Shown: one piece after another, positions 33,201 through 41,106 of the stretch
How the letters are laid out: every line of letters begins with the position of its first letter
Numbering within the stretch: the first letter of the stretch is position 1
Source of the DNA: Dechloromonas sp. H13
GTDB lineage: Bacteria > Pseudomonadota > Gammaproteobacteria > Burkholderiales > Rhodocyclaceae
Assembly: GCF_009469615.1 (NCBI RefSeq)
Contig: NZ_SSXX01000003.1
Location: 124,001-188,000 of the forward strand
Length of the DNA: 64,000 nucleotides
Direction: 5' to 3'
Translations under genes and position numbers: made by a program
Notes under the pieces: generated by a model
What the model was told of the DNA's origin: nothing
Databases searched by the model: none
What the model saw: the letters and a program-made list of their open reading frames with translations, nothing else

Positions 33201-35264
33201 CAGGTCTTCCGGTTGCACCTGTTCCAGCGCGTCGATGTTGCGCTGGTAGGTACTCCCGGATAGCACCGCCTGCTTGAGCTTCGCTTTCACGTTGCCTGAC
33301 AGGTAGTCGTCGGCGGTCTTCCATTCCCCGTCGGCCGGGTCGAGGAAAACCTGCCCCGCTCCGGCCAGTGCCTCCAGCACCGCAGCTTCGGGTGCCCCAA
33401 GCAGTTCGGCCATGTAGGCCGGATCGACCCGGCCGCGCCACTGGATGGACGCCGCCAGCGCTTCGGCCGGCTCGCCCGCGGTGCTCGGTTCGACGACCCG
33501 GGTCAGCGTGCGCCGGGTGAATAGCGCAGCCTTCCGGGCCGTGTCGGCCTCTTCGTCGTAATGCTCCAGCGACAGCAACAGCGGATAGTCCGGGTCGCGC
33601 CGGAACGCCAGCGCATTGGCGCGCGTGGACAGGCAGCCATAGCGCGATACAAAGCGCTCGTAGGTCCCATTGAGCATGGCTCGCAGGTGACCCAGCCGAC
33701 CGTCGCCCTCATCCGCCAACTGCGCATCGAGCAGGGCCCTGGCGTGGTCGCGGATGGCACACAGGCCGGTGACGCGGGCCCGCTGCGTGGCATTGAGCTG
33801 GTCATGGACGTCGACCATCTCGCTGCCCTCGACCCGATGCACCCGCCCTTGGTGGAGACGGTAGCTGCCAGGACGGGCACCGGCCTCGGCCGGGACCACC
33901 ACTCGCAGCGGGGCTGCCTTGTGCGCCACCGGCCGGTAAGCACCGGCCGGCAGCAAGGCGATGCGCTCGGCCAGGGCCGCCTCCAGGTCGCCCTCGAACA
34001 CGGCGACCGGTACTTCCTCGTAGCCATTGCTCTCGCGGCGGATGCGGCCAATGCAGAAATGCGGGTGCTCGGCGTACCAGGCGTTGATCGGCAGGTAACG
34101 CTCGTAGCACTGGGAGTGCCGGAGACTATCGGGCACCGTGCCCAGCTTCAACCATTTGGCCTCGACCGCCTCGGCCCGCTGCCGCTTGCGCAGGAACAGG
34201 ATGTCGGTCTGTACCTCCGTGGAGGCGATCCCGGCGAAGGTGCCCTTGGGGAGTCGGATGGCACCCAGCAGGTGAGCCTGGGCGGCGATGTACTCGCGCA
34301 CTGCGTCGTACTGGGCATCCATCGTGTGACTGCTGGTGATGAAGCACACCAGCCCACCGGGGCGCACCAGGTCGAGGGCGCGGCCGAAGAAATAGTTGTG
34401 GATGCTGAAACGGGCATAGGCCCGGTTGCTCACGTCGGCGACCTTGTACTTGCCGAACGGGACGTTGCCGATCACCAGGTCGAACCAGTGGTCGGGCAGG
34501 GGAGTTTTCTCGAAAGGGGAAATCCGCACGTCCACGCCGCCGGGCGCGTAGAGCGCGTTGAGGATACGGCCCGAGACCCGGTCGATCTCGACGGCGGTGA
34601 TGCTGCTGCGCTCGGCCAGATTCCGCGGCATGGCACCGATGAAATGGCCGATGCCAGCCGCGGGTTCCAGGATGCGCCCGCCGGTGAAACCGAAGCGCTC
34701 CACCGCCTGCCATATCGCCTCGATCACGGGGACCTCGGTGTAGTGGCTGTTGTTGACGGAGGCGCGCGCCGATTCGTAGTCCTCAGCGGGAAGCAATTCC
34801 TGCAAGCGACGGGCGCGTTCGGCCCAGGCGCTGTCGGCGGCTTCGAGATTGAAGCTGGCGGGGAGGCCGCCCCAGCCGGTGTAGCGCTGAAGAACTTGGC
34901 GATCATCCGCAGTGGCCGGCCGGCCTTCGGCTTCGATCTGGCGCAGGAGCGTGATTGCCGCCAGGTTGGCCTCGAACTTCGCGGTCGGGCCGGTCAAGTG
35001 CTCCAGGTCGGTGCCGGTCAGCTGCGGCCAGAGGATGCGCCGGGCGGCCTCGGTCGCGGTGGCCACCACCCGCCAGTTGGCGCGGCCGGTGTCCACAAAC
35101 TGCTCTTGCTCGACGTCGACGAGGTTCTCGACGTGGATGGCCTCGACAGGCTCGGCGGGCACGCAAGAAACGGAAAGGAAAACCTGCTCTGCAGGGTGGG
35201 GCAGGGTCGGGGCCGCCGGGTCGAACCCGGGCAGCCACAGGGAAGGCGCGGTAGGACGGGCCAT
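30255..35264 (-). CDS. Giant N6-methyltransferase-like/SNF2-type helicase, 1669 aa
   Basis: The N-terminal third contains an N6-adenine-methylase-like domain: SAM motif RILEPAAGIGHF near residue 195 and a modified catalytic motif DLVIGNVPFG near 268 (NVPF in place of NPPY/F). The C-terminal half is a superfamily 2 helicase with Walker A VGAGKTAV (about 875), DEAH (about 1033) and motif VI QREGRILRQG (about 1375), then a helical tail. The layout resembles phage P1 DarB-like anti-restriction proteins and proteins common on integrative elements. The start at 35264 follows GGAG inside the conserved hairpin leader. Confidence 0.92.
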   Translation of the reverse strand: MARPTAPSLWLPGFDPAAPTLPHPAEQVFLSVSCVPAEPVEAIHVENLVDVEQEQFVDTGRANWRVVATATEAARRILWPQLTGTDLEHLTGPTAKFEANLAAITLLRQIEAEGRPATADDRQVLQRYTGWGGLPASFNLEAADSAWAERARRLQELLPAEDYESARASVNNSHYTEVPVIEAIWQAVERFGFTGGRILEPAAGIGHFIGAMPRNLAERSSITAVEIDRVSGRILNALYAPGGVDVRISPFEKTPLPDHWFDLVIGNVPFGKYKVADVSNRAYARFSIHNYFFGRALDLVRPGGLVCFITSSHTMDAQYDAVREYIAAQAHLLGAIRLPKGTFAGIASTEVQTDILFLRKRQRAEAVEAKWLKLGTVPDSLRHSQCYERYLPINAWYAEHPHFCIGRIRRESNGYEEVPVAVFEGDLEAALAERIALLPAGAYRPVAHKAAPLRVVVPAEAGARPGSYRLHQGRVHRVEGSEMVDVHDQLNATQRARVTGLCAIRDHARALLDAQLADEGDGRLGHLRAMLNGTYERFVSRYGCLSTRANALAFRRDPDYPLLLSLEHYDEEADTARKAALFTRRTLTRVVEPSTAGEPAEALAASIQWRGRVDPAYMAELLGAPEAAVLEALAGAGQVFLDPADGEWKTADDYLSGNVKAKLKQAVLSGSTYQRNIDALEQVQPEDLPPAAIEPRLGAVWIPALDVEAFIQQVLELKDCQVGYSAEAGAWSVKYGEWEARQNVKVTQEFGTSRMNAIELVQCALNVQVPTVRDRDPLTDKYFVNPDETLAAREKLGLIKERFAGWAFEETERREKLCRIYNDLFNATRPRRFDGSHLKLPGFSRCFVLHPHQLDSVWRIVQSGNTGLFHVVGAGKTAVCVIASMELRRLGFINKPCHVVPNHMLAQYTAEFVRLYPNASVLMASKEDLEGDRRRELVSRIATGDWDAVVITHSSFERIRMSPRFSERFIKEIIHEIEMAVRAEKSNDRSNRIVKQLEAMKKNWAVRLEKLSADQKKDDLLSWELLGIDALFVDEAHLHKNLYRFTKMTRVAGLPLTSSERAFDLFLKTRYTMQLHGHAQRGVVFATATPVANTMAEIHTMMRYLQPNRLEELGLQQFDAWAATFGESVTALEIAPDGSGYRMHTRFARFINVPELMAVFGEVADIRTAEMLDLPVPKLRGGKPRIVACPASPSLKAFVQTLVQRAEAIRNGDVKPNEDNMLAITTDGRKAALDFRLVAPLARFDENGKVAACVREVHAIWQRTTDFRGAQLVFCDLSSPKGGKSFSVYDDLRDRLIGAGIPEKEIAFVHDAETDVQKATLFKAVREGRVRVLLGSTAKMGVGTNVQTRLTALHHLDAPWRPCDVEQREGRILRQGNECEEVEVFRYVTEGSFDSYMWQTLETKARFIAQVMKGDQGIRSLEDVELAALSYAEVKALASGNPLVIEKAGVDAEVAKLSTLFSVWRNQRYANESEVGRLPMMIEALEKKVALYAQDAARIEPQTLQGIAMELAGRKIVGPDAVGEALRGLVKTAREEVRTASRMIERIVGRFGGFDLGMLAARGDQPPNLYLAGHCLYNAEPYQTGPALVAALLGVLESVGKHHADAEIQLETRRKRLEDLRLELARSFEHEGRLTDLLVRQRELLKQLDLDKDEAGSAKVDAEEVRQAA

Positions 35265-35268
35265 CGGT

Positions 35269-35335
35269 GTGTTCTCCAAGGAAAACGGGGAACACAACGC
35301 CCCATCGGGGAGGCGGGCTCCCCGGGTGGGATGGG
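35269..35335 (-). promoter_or_regulatory. Double-hairpin leader of the methylase-helicase gene
   Basis: CCCATC/GATGGG (35335-35330 with 35306-35301) with inner GGGGAG/CTCCCC, then GTGTTC/GAACAC (35295-35290 with 35274-35269) enclosing GGAG. The start codon follows 4 bp later. It is the same architecture as at radC, 4282 and 5014, although those genes lie almost 30 kb away. Confidence 0.72.
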
Positions 35336-35539
35336 CAAGAAAACGGTCGTAGACGACCGGTTGGCAAAGGCCAGACGTACGCGACCGGGCCGGGCTTCAT
35401 GGCGAAGCCGGCATATCGGGTACGAGGCGGCGAGCGCCAGGGCTTGGAAACCAGCCGACGAGCGTCGGCCGGCGCAGGGCTCAGTTCAGCGTAGTGCGCG
35501 GAACCAGGGGCAGCCATCGAGCGCTGCCACGACAAGAAT

Positions 35540-35574
35540 GCGGGTAACGACCGCAACGCCCGAGGCGACTCGGG
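35540..35574 (-). repeat. Dispersed motif with adjoining hairpin, copy 3
   Basis: GGTAACGACCGCAACGCC (35543-35560) followed by CCCGAG-GCGA-CTCGGG (35559-35574). It is slightly diverged from the other copies but keeps the position, about 275 bp upstream of a leader-bearing gene, and the same orientation. Confidence 0.62.
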
Positions 35575-35691
35575 AGCGCTCGAACGAGCGCGCGTTGGCC
35601 GAAGCCAGATGCCCTAATAGTGTGCCGTCCGGCGAGTGGCCGTGCGCACCGATCGGCCATTCGCCTGCGAAATCCCTGGTGGAGCAGGCGG

Positions 35692-35706
35692 ATTGCGGGT
35701 GGCAAT
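35692..35706. promoter_or_regulatory. Operator-like palindrome ATTGCGGGTGGCAAT
   Basis: Five-base arms ATTGC/GCAAT around GGGTG. Imperfect versions occur at 5429-5443 (with the CACCC complement) and 44404-44418, each 110-130 bp beyond a copy of the dispersed motif. It may bind an element-encoded regulator. Confidence 0.45.
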
Positions 35707-35812
35707 GGGTTGAGCGGCCATGGGCCACCAGCAGTGAGGGGTTTGATGCGCGTCCAATCGGGTGGAGTCCAACGACGCCGGCATTTGGTGCGGCACGCGG
35801 TCGAGGATTCGA

Positions 35813-36493
35813 CTACTCGTCGCTTTCCCATTCATCGATGGCGATGGGAACGCACGCTGAAGCGGTCTGTCGGTCGCCCGCGCTCGCCGTGGCCGCCCGC
35901 GCAGACCGCGCCGGTGGAACGTTCAGGCGAACCATCGCCTTGCCCAGTTGCTTCGCATCGAGCAAGGCGGCATCGGCACGCTCCAACACCTGCCCCAGCG
36001 ATTCAGCCGCATGAAGCTCGGCGACCCCGGCAGAGAACCGCAGCGGCACGGCGCCACCCGGCACTGACAGGGGTGATCCGGCGAGTGCCTGCTGCAGGCG
36101 TTCCAGCAGCAGGCACGCATCGCCGCCGCTGCAATTCATCAGGATCAGGGCGAACTCGTCGCCACCCAGCCGCGCGATGGTGTCGGCGGGACGCAGATGC
36201 CGGCGCAGCGTGGCGGCGAAGTGAACCAGCGCGGCGTCGCCGACCGGATGGCCGTGCCGGTCGTTGATGGCCTTGAAGCCATCCAGGTCGATCATCGCGC
36301 AGCAGGCCGACATAGCCATCGGGCCGTTGCCGGACCACCGGTCGCAGGCGCGCCGGAATCCGCGACGGTTCAGGAGCGGTGTGAGATCGTCCTGGTGGAG
36401 CAGGTGCTGCGCCTGTTCCAGCGCCCGCTCCAGACCCGCGATGCGCTGCATGACGACCGACCGCCGATGTCGCCGCTGGGAATTGGAATGCAT
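35813..36493 (-). CDS. Diguanylate cyclase (GGDEF) protein, 226 aa
   Basis: A short helical N-terminus (residues 15-33) is followed by a complete GGDEF domain: DDLTPLLNRRGF, ARLGGDEFALI with GGDEF at 110-114, and an inhibitory RPAD site at 101-104, exactly five residues upstream. It should make cyclic di-GMP and be feedback-inhibited. There is no membrane segment or recognised sensor. GGDEF proteins occur on integrative elements (for example SXT/R391 DgcK/DgcL). It lies upstream of the helicase gene on the same strand, 548 bp away. Confidence 0.93.
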   Translation of the reverse strand: MHSNSQRRHRRSVVMQRIAGLERALEQAQHLLHQDDLTPLLNRRGFRRACDRWSGNGPMAMSACCAMIDLDGFKAINDRHGHPVGDAALVHFAATLRRHLRPADTIARLGGDEFALILMNCSGGDACLLLERLQQALAGSPLSVPGGAVPLRFSAGVAELHAAESLGQVLERADAALLDAKQLGKAMVRLNVPPARSARAATASAGDRQTASACVPIAIDEWESDE

Positions 36494-36780
36494 GAAGGCC
36501 TGTGCTGGGTGCGGAAGAGGGCCTCAGCGTAGTGGTCGGCGGCAGGGGCGCCCAGCAGGAACGGCCGGTTTGGCGGCACCGTTTCGAGGTTAGGCGCGAC
36601 ACCGGCGGGCCGATGGATCGAGTCGAATGCCATTTGACTTACACGGGCTCTGCCGTCCGTGTTTGCGCATCCCTTCTGACAGCGACGCCCGGAGGCTTGA
36701 AGGGCGGGGTTGGGATGAGATTCTGAACGCATGGACATGCCCCTCGGCATGCCTCCTTCAACCGTTCAGGAGCACTCTGT
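36494..36780. other. Divergent promoter region between the GGDEF and parB genes
   Basis: 287 bp with GC-rich nested inverted repeats before parB. No gene is supported. Confidence 0.45.
36691..36769 (+). promoter_or_regulatory. Hairpin leader of parB
   Basis: CTGAACG (36723-36729) pairs perfectly with CGTTCAG (36763-36769), whose end is part of the CAGGAG ribosome-binding site. Outside it, GGAGGC/GCCTCC (36691 and 36751) could form an alternative stem. The logic resembles the minus-strand leaders but the sequence differs. Confidence 0.5.
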
Positions 36781-38787
36781 ATGAAATTCACGAAAGCCGA
36801 AATCGACGCCATCATCGAAGCGTCACCCCGTACCTTCGTTCCCTTCAACAAGTTGGTCCTCTCGCAGGACTATCAGGCGCGCGCCGGTGGCAACACCCCG
36901 AAGATGAGCATCGTCGAACTCGCGGCCTCGATCAAGGAATGCGGCGTGTTGCAGAACCTCGTCGTCGTGCAGGGCGCACGCGGCCGCTACGAGGTCTGCG
37001 CGGGTGGTCGCCGGCTCGACGCGCTGACCCTGCTGGTGGGCAACGGCGACCTCGCCGACAACTACCCCGTGCCCGTGCTGATCGTGCCGGCCGACCGGGC
37101 GCTAATCGCCAGCCTGTCGGAGAACGTCTTCCACATCCCCATGCATCCCGCCGACGAATTCGCGGCCTTTGCGAAGCTGATTGGGCAGGGCAAGTCGGTC
37201 GAGGACGTGGCGGCTGCCTTCGGCGTCACGCCGTTGGTGGTTAAGCGCCGCATGAAGCTCGCCACCGTCTCGCCCAAGCTGATGGCCCTTTTTCGCGAAG
37301 ATCAGATCGGCTTGGACTGCCTGATGGTGCTGGCCTCGGTGGATGATCACCAGAAGCAGGAGCAGACCTGGGCCGCGCTGCCGTCGTGGAACCGCCGTCC
37401 CGACTACCTGCGCCAACTGCTGACCCAAGGCGAGATCGAGTCCGACCGCGATACCGTCGCCAAGTACGTGACCCTCAAGACCTATGAGAAGGCCGGCGGT
37501 GCGCTACGGCGCGACCTCTTCAGCGACGACGACAAGAAGGTCTACCTCCTCGATGCGGCCCTATTGGAAAAGTTGGCGACCGACAAGCTGCAAAAGCGGG
37601 CCAAGCAGATCGCGGCCGAAGGCTGGAAATGGGTCGATGTCCGAGTCCGCTATGCCTTCGACGAGTACGTCAAGTACGGCGAACTGCGCAAGACGAAGCG
37701 CCAACCGGATGCCGATGAAGCGGCCACCCTGGCGGACCTGGATGATCGCATCGCGGCGCTGCACGCGCAGATGGAAAGGCTGGCCGACGAAGACGGCGAC
37801 GAGGAGACCTTCTATCAGCTCGAAGGCGAAGCCGAAGGCCTGGAGGAGCAACGCAAGGCGCTCGACGAAGCCCTCAGCGTGTGGCCGGCGGACCTGATGG
37901 CCCAGGCCGGCTGCGTCGTCCATGTCGCCAACAACGGCGCCGTCGCGGTGAAGTACGGCTTGATCCGCCCCGACGACCGCAACGACATGGTCCAGGCCGC
38001 CCGCCAAGCCGCTGAAAACGGCACCGACGACCCACTGGTGTCGCTGCCGTCGCCCAAGACCCGCCCGGTGCATTCCGAGAAGCTGGTGCGTTGCCTCACC
38101 GCCCACCGGGTCGCCGCCGTCCAGGCCGAATTGCTCGACCGCCCCGACGTGGCGCTGGCCGCGATCACCGCACATCTGGCGCAAAAGATTTTCCGGGGCA
38201 ACGATCTCTACTATTGCCGCTCGGAGAACGTCTTCGCCATCAGCGCGACCGACAGCCAATCCGAACTCCGATCCGCCGCCGAGGACATGGAGGCCAGTGC
38301 CGCCTGGGCGAAGCTTCAGGCCGAGCGCACGGCCTGGGCCGAGCGGCTACCGGAGAACCTGGAGGACATCTTCCCGTGGCTGCTCGCCCAGGAGCAGGCG
38401 ACGGCGCTGCACCTGCTGACCTTTGTCGTTGCGGTCACCGTCACCGGTATCTATGGCACCGAGCCCGAGCGGCAAAGCAACGAGGCGTTGGCGCGGGCCT
38501 TGGGGCTGGACATGACCCAATGGTGGACGGCCACGGGGGCTTCCTACTTTAACCTCGTCTCCAAGGCACGTGTCCTCGAGGTCGTCACCGAGGCCGTCGA
38601 TGCCAATGCTGCCAGTCCGCTGGCCGCGCTCAAAAAGGATGCCGTGGTGACGGGGGCGGAACAGACGGTGGCCGGCGCGGGCTGGTTGCCCGCCTGCTTG
38701 CGCATCAACACCGCTCAGACCAGGCAGACCGAAGCGGCAGCGGATGACACGCGCAGGGTGCCCGGCGAGCCAGCCGTGACGGCGTGA
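36781..38787 (+). CDS. ParB/Spo0J-family partition protein, 668 aa
   Basis: N-terminal ParB nuclease-like domain (VPFNKLVLSQDYQARAG, ASIKECGVLQNLVV, CAGGRRLDALTLL, SENVFHIPMHPADEFAAF) and a KorB-type helix-turn-helix (SVEDVAAAFGVTPLVVKRRMKLA). A long C-terminal extension of about 450 aa includes a coiled coil near residues 320-360. It is roughly twice the normal ParB length, as seen on large plasmids and integrative elements. It would bind centromere-like sites or control transcription. The dispersed GGTAACGAC motif is a candidate site, purely by association. CAGGAG precedes the ATG. Confidence 0.93.
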   Translation: MKFTKAEIDAIIEASPRTFVPFNKLVLSQDYQARAGGNTPKMSIVELAASIKECGVLQNLVVVQGARGRYEVCAGGRRLDALTLLVGNGDLADNYPVPVLIVPADRALIASLSENVFHIPMHPADEFAAFAKLIGQGKSVEDVAAAFGVTPLVVKRRMKLATVSPKLMALFREDQIGLDCLMVLASVDDHQKQEQTWAALPSWNRRPDYLRQLLTQGEIESDRDTVAKYVTLKTYEKAGGALRRDLFSDDDKKVYLLDAALLEKLATDKLQKRAKQIAAEGWKWVDVRVRYAFDEYVKYGELRKTKRQPDADEAATLADLDDRIAALHAQMERLADEDGDEETFYQLEGEAEGLEEQRKALDEALSVWPADLMAQAGCVVHVANNGAVAVKYGLIRPDDRNDMVQAARQAAENGTDDPLVSLPSPKTRPVHSEKLVRCLTAHRVAAVQAELLDRPDVALAAITAHLAQKIFRGNDLYYCRSENVFAISATDSQSELRSAAEDMEASAAWAKLQAERTAWAERLPENLEDIFPWLLAQEQATALHLLTFVVAVTVTGIYGTEPERQSNEALARALGLDMTQWWTATGASYFNLVSKARVLEVVTEAVDANAASPLAALKKDAVVTGAEQTVAGAGWLPACLRINTAQTRQTEAAADDTRRVPGEPAVTA

Positions 38788-38798
38788 GGCACGCCAAG

Positions 38799-38840
38799 GC
38801 GGTGCCGGGCGGCGCAATCGTTCCCGCCCAGCACCGCTTT
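38799..38840. terminator. Bidirectional terminator between parB and the integrase
   Basis: GCGGTGC (38799-38805) pairs with GCACCGC (38831-38837) and GGGCGG (38807-38812) with CCGCCC (38824-38829), making a long stem followed by TTT on the plus strand. It lies between the convergent parB and the original end of the integrase gene. Confidence 0.7.
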
Positions 38841-38853
38841 GTCCGGACGCCGC

Positions 38854-38975
38854 TCACACCGGCATGGCCGCCCCGTCGTTATCGTCGCCCTTCGGCTCGG
38901 GCGAGCCAACCGGCTGGCCTCCTGGCTTAATGATCGTGCCGATGTTTGGAATATGTGCAGCTACACATATGGTAT
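38854..38975 (-). pseudogene. Integrase 3' fragment cut off by the RIT element
   Basis: Read on the minus strand from the RIT boundary, the frame of the integrase continues open for about 40 codons (YTICVAAHIPNIGTIIKP and a polar tail) and ends in TGA at 38856-38854. Joining this directly to the integrase at 42504, with no bases added or removed, restores an uninterrupted gene of about 408 aa. The fragment has no start codon of its own. Confidence 0.7.
38951..38970. repeat. Palindrome next to the RIT left end
   Basis: ATATGTG (38951-38957) and CACATAT (38964-38970) flank CAGCTA, ending 5 bp from the RIT inverted repeat. It may be part of the target that the RIT recombinases or the integrase recognise. 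It also encodes residues of the integrase tail. Confidence 0.45.
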
Positions 38976-39009
38976 ATTGTGGTCAGTCCGCGGTTATGCG
39001 CAGAAAGGC
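38976..39009 (+). repeat. RIT left terminal inverted repeat
   Basis: 34 bp, identical as reverse complement to 42470-42503. It contains CCGCGG and the TTATGCGCAG box, presumably recombinase binding sites. Confidence 0.95.
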
Positions 39010-39109
39010 CCGCAAAGCCCCGTCTTCCGGGGAGCCTGGTGACCCTGTCTCCGCATAACACCCCGCAGCCCCGGACCGGCCGAGGCTGCGAAGCTGGGCT
39101 GGCGCCGGC

Positions 39110-40120
39110 CTACAACGAGCGCAGCCAGTCCAGCAGCGACTTGCTCTGCTGCCAGGACGGCAGCGCTACCGATGGCGACTCTCCGGCCACCTTCTCCAGC
39201 GCGCGCCGCTTCATCTCCAGGTTCGCCCGGGCGTAGATCTGCGTCGTCTTGACGTCCACGTGCCCGAGGAAGTCGCGGATGATCTCCAGCGACACGCCGC
39301 TTTGCAGAAGGTGCATGCCCTTGGTGTGCCGCAGGCTGTGGGGGCTGATCTTCTGCGTGAAGCCGGGTACCGCCGACCGGGCTGCCTGCACGTGACAGTG
39401 CAGCAGGTAACGCAGGCCAGACCTCGACAAGCGCCCACCGTGGCGGTTCTGGAACAGTGGCAGGTGGCCGCGCTCAGGCCGGTCGAGATCGTTCTCTCGC
39501 AGGTGGTCACGCAGCAACTGCGCCGTGGCGTCCATCAACGGCACCACGCGCACCTTGCGCCCCTTGCCCAGCAGCCTGACCTGGGCCGGCGTCGTCAGGC
39601 GCACATCGTGGGCGTTCAGGTCGATCAACTCCTGTGCCCGGCCGCCGGTGTCGTACAGCACGCTGAGCATCACCGCGTCGCGCCGCCCGGCCGGTGTGGC
39701 CGGATCGGGGTGCGCCAGCACCTGGGTCAGTTCGTCCTTGGACAGGTAGGCCACCGGCACCTGGACATGGCGTCGCAACGGCATCGCCATGATCTTCTGG
39801 CACTGCAGCATCCGCTCCGGCACCTCCGATTGCACGTAGCGGAAGAACGCGTGCAGCACAGCCAGCCGCTGGTTCTGGGTGCGGATCGAGCACTGCCTCT
39901 CCTGCGCCAGGTGATCGAGGAAGGCCTCCACGAAGGCCACGTCGATGTCGGCCAGGCCCAGGCGCTCGACCGCGATGCCGCGCCCGTCGCGCCCGAAGCG
40001 CAGCAGCAGCGTGAACACATCGCGGTAGGCCTTGATCGTGTTCGGGCTCAGATTGCGCTGGCCAGCGAGGTAGCGCGTAAGGAAGTTGGTCACGTGCACG
40101 GACAGGTCGGTCGGCTTCAT
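39110..40120 (-). CDS. ritC: RIT tyrosine recombinase, third gene, 336 aa
   Basis: XerD-like: SAM-like N-terminal domain (LAGQRNLSPNTIKAYRDVFTLLLRF), catalytic Arg in DTGGRAQELIDL, the HSLRHT box, the second His in GHVDVKTTQIYA and the nucleophile Tyr in that same motif. All catalytic residues are present. The ATG overlaps the second gene's stop (ATGA at 40117-40120). The three recombinases of RIT elements are thought to act together in integration. Confidence 0.93.
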   Translation of the reverse strand: MKPTDLSVHVTNFLTRYLAGQRNLSPNTIKAYRDVFTLLLRFGRDGRGIAVERLGLADIDVAFVEAFLDHLAQERQCSIRTQNQRLAVLHAFFRYVQSEVPERMLQCQKIMAMPLRRHVQVPVAYLSKDELTQVLAHPDPATPAGRRDAVMLSVLYDTGGRAQELIDLNAHDVRLTTPAQVRLLGKGRKVRVVPLMDATAQLLRDHLRENDLDRPERGHLPLFQNRHGGRLSRSGLRYLLHCHVQAARSAVPGFTQKISPHSLRHTKGMHLLQSGVSLEIIRDFLGHVDVKTTQIYARANLEMKRRALEKVAGESPSVALPSWQQSKSLLDWLRSL

Positions 40121-41106
40121 GACGGCCTCCTGCGCGGAATGACGTCGCCGAAGGCCGCGTCTGATCGCGAGACGATCTCCGGGTACAGATCGGCCGTCAT
40201 CTGTAGGTAGTCCTGCGTGCCGTCGATCGAGGCGTGGCCAAGGTAGGTGGCCAGTACCGGCAACCTGGCCTGCAGATCGGCGCCCTCGCGGTACCAGCGC
40301 AGCAGGGTGTGCACCGCGAAGGTGTGGCGCAGGTCGTGAAGGCGAGGCCCTTCTCCTCGACCACCGTGGCCGATGTGACATCGCTGCAGCAGGTCCCTGT
40401 AGTTGCGGTACACACCGCTGCCGTGAAGCGGGCCGCCGCGCGGTGACGGGAAGAAATAGGCATCCGCCGGTCGCGGACCCAACGTGGCGGCGTACTTCTG
40501 CAGACGAACGACCAGTGGTTGGGCGGGCGGCACCAGACGATCCTTGCGGAACTTGGTGTCATTGATGTGCAGCACGCCTTGGATCAGATCAACGTCCCGA
40601 ATGCGCAGGCTCAGTGCCTCTTCGAGGCGAAGGCCGCATCCGTACAGCACGCGCAGCAGCTCTGGCAAGACGAGGTGGCGCAGGTGTGTAGACGCCCTCG
40701 GCTCAATCTGGTCCGCGGCATCGAGCAGGCGGCGGACTTCGTCGTGCGTCAGGACGCGCGCCAGGAATGACTTGGACTGCTTGGCGCCGGTCCCCTGATC
40801 GGGCACATCGGCGGGAAGGCCGAGCCGGCGCATGTACAGAGCGAACTGGCGAACCATGTTGATCCGCACGCGTTGGGTCTTCCCGGATTCGTGCGGCTGC
40901 TTGGCCAGCCACGATGAAATCACAGCCCTCGGCAACTCGACTTGCTGCAAGCCCTGGCGGCACAGATAGGCGTCGAAGCGCCGCAAGCTCGACGCGCATT
41001 CGTCGTAGCGGTAGCCGCAGGCCCGCTTCTCCTGAACGAACTGCGCCATCAGAGGTGCCAAGGGGCTGTTGCCGGTGAGCGTTACGGGCTTACGAGGCAT
41101 GGCCAT
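40117..41106 (-). CDS. ritB: RIT tyrosine recombinase, second gene, 329 aa
   Basis: Tyrosine recombinase with N-terminal core-binding domain (FVQEKRACGYRYDECASSLRRF), catalytic Arg in LYGCGLRLEEALSL, HDLRHTFAVHTLL, and LGHASIDGTQDYLQ with the Tyr. The start MAMPRK at 41106 overlaps the first gene by 17 bp. It is an intact member of the trio. Confidence 0.93.
   Translation of the reverse strand: MAMPRKPVTLTGNSPLAPLMAQFVQEKRACGYRYDECASSLRRFDAYLCRQGLQQVELPRAVISSWLAKQPHESGKTQRVRINMVRQFALYMRRLGLPADVPDQGTGAKQSKSFLARVLTHDEVRRLLDAADQIEPRASTHLRHLVLPELLRVLYGCGLRLEEALSLRIRDVDLIQGVLHINDTKFRKDRLVPPAQPLVVRLQKYAATLGPRPADAYFFPSPRGGPLHGSGVYRNYRDLLQRCHIGHGGRGEGPRLHDLRHTFAVHTLLRWYREGADLQARLPVLATYLGHASIDGTQDYLQMTADLYPEIVSRSDAAFGDVIPRRRPS

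Larger units (their letters stand above)
35336..35812. other. Promoter-side intergenic region of the helicase gene
   Basis: Contains dispersed motif copy 3 with its hairpin (35540-35574) and the palindrome ATTGC-GGGTG-GCAAT (35692-35706). I see no gene. Confidence 0.5.

Noticed and set aside
33561..36014. 817-aa open frame on the plus strand opposite the helicase gene
   Set aside because: It runs antisense through the helicase, its leader hairpins and the GGDEF gene. It has no family features or ribosome-binding site.
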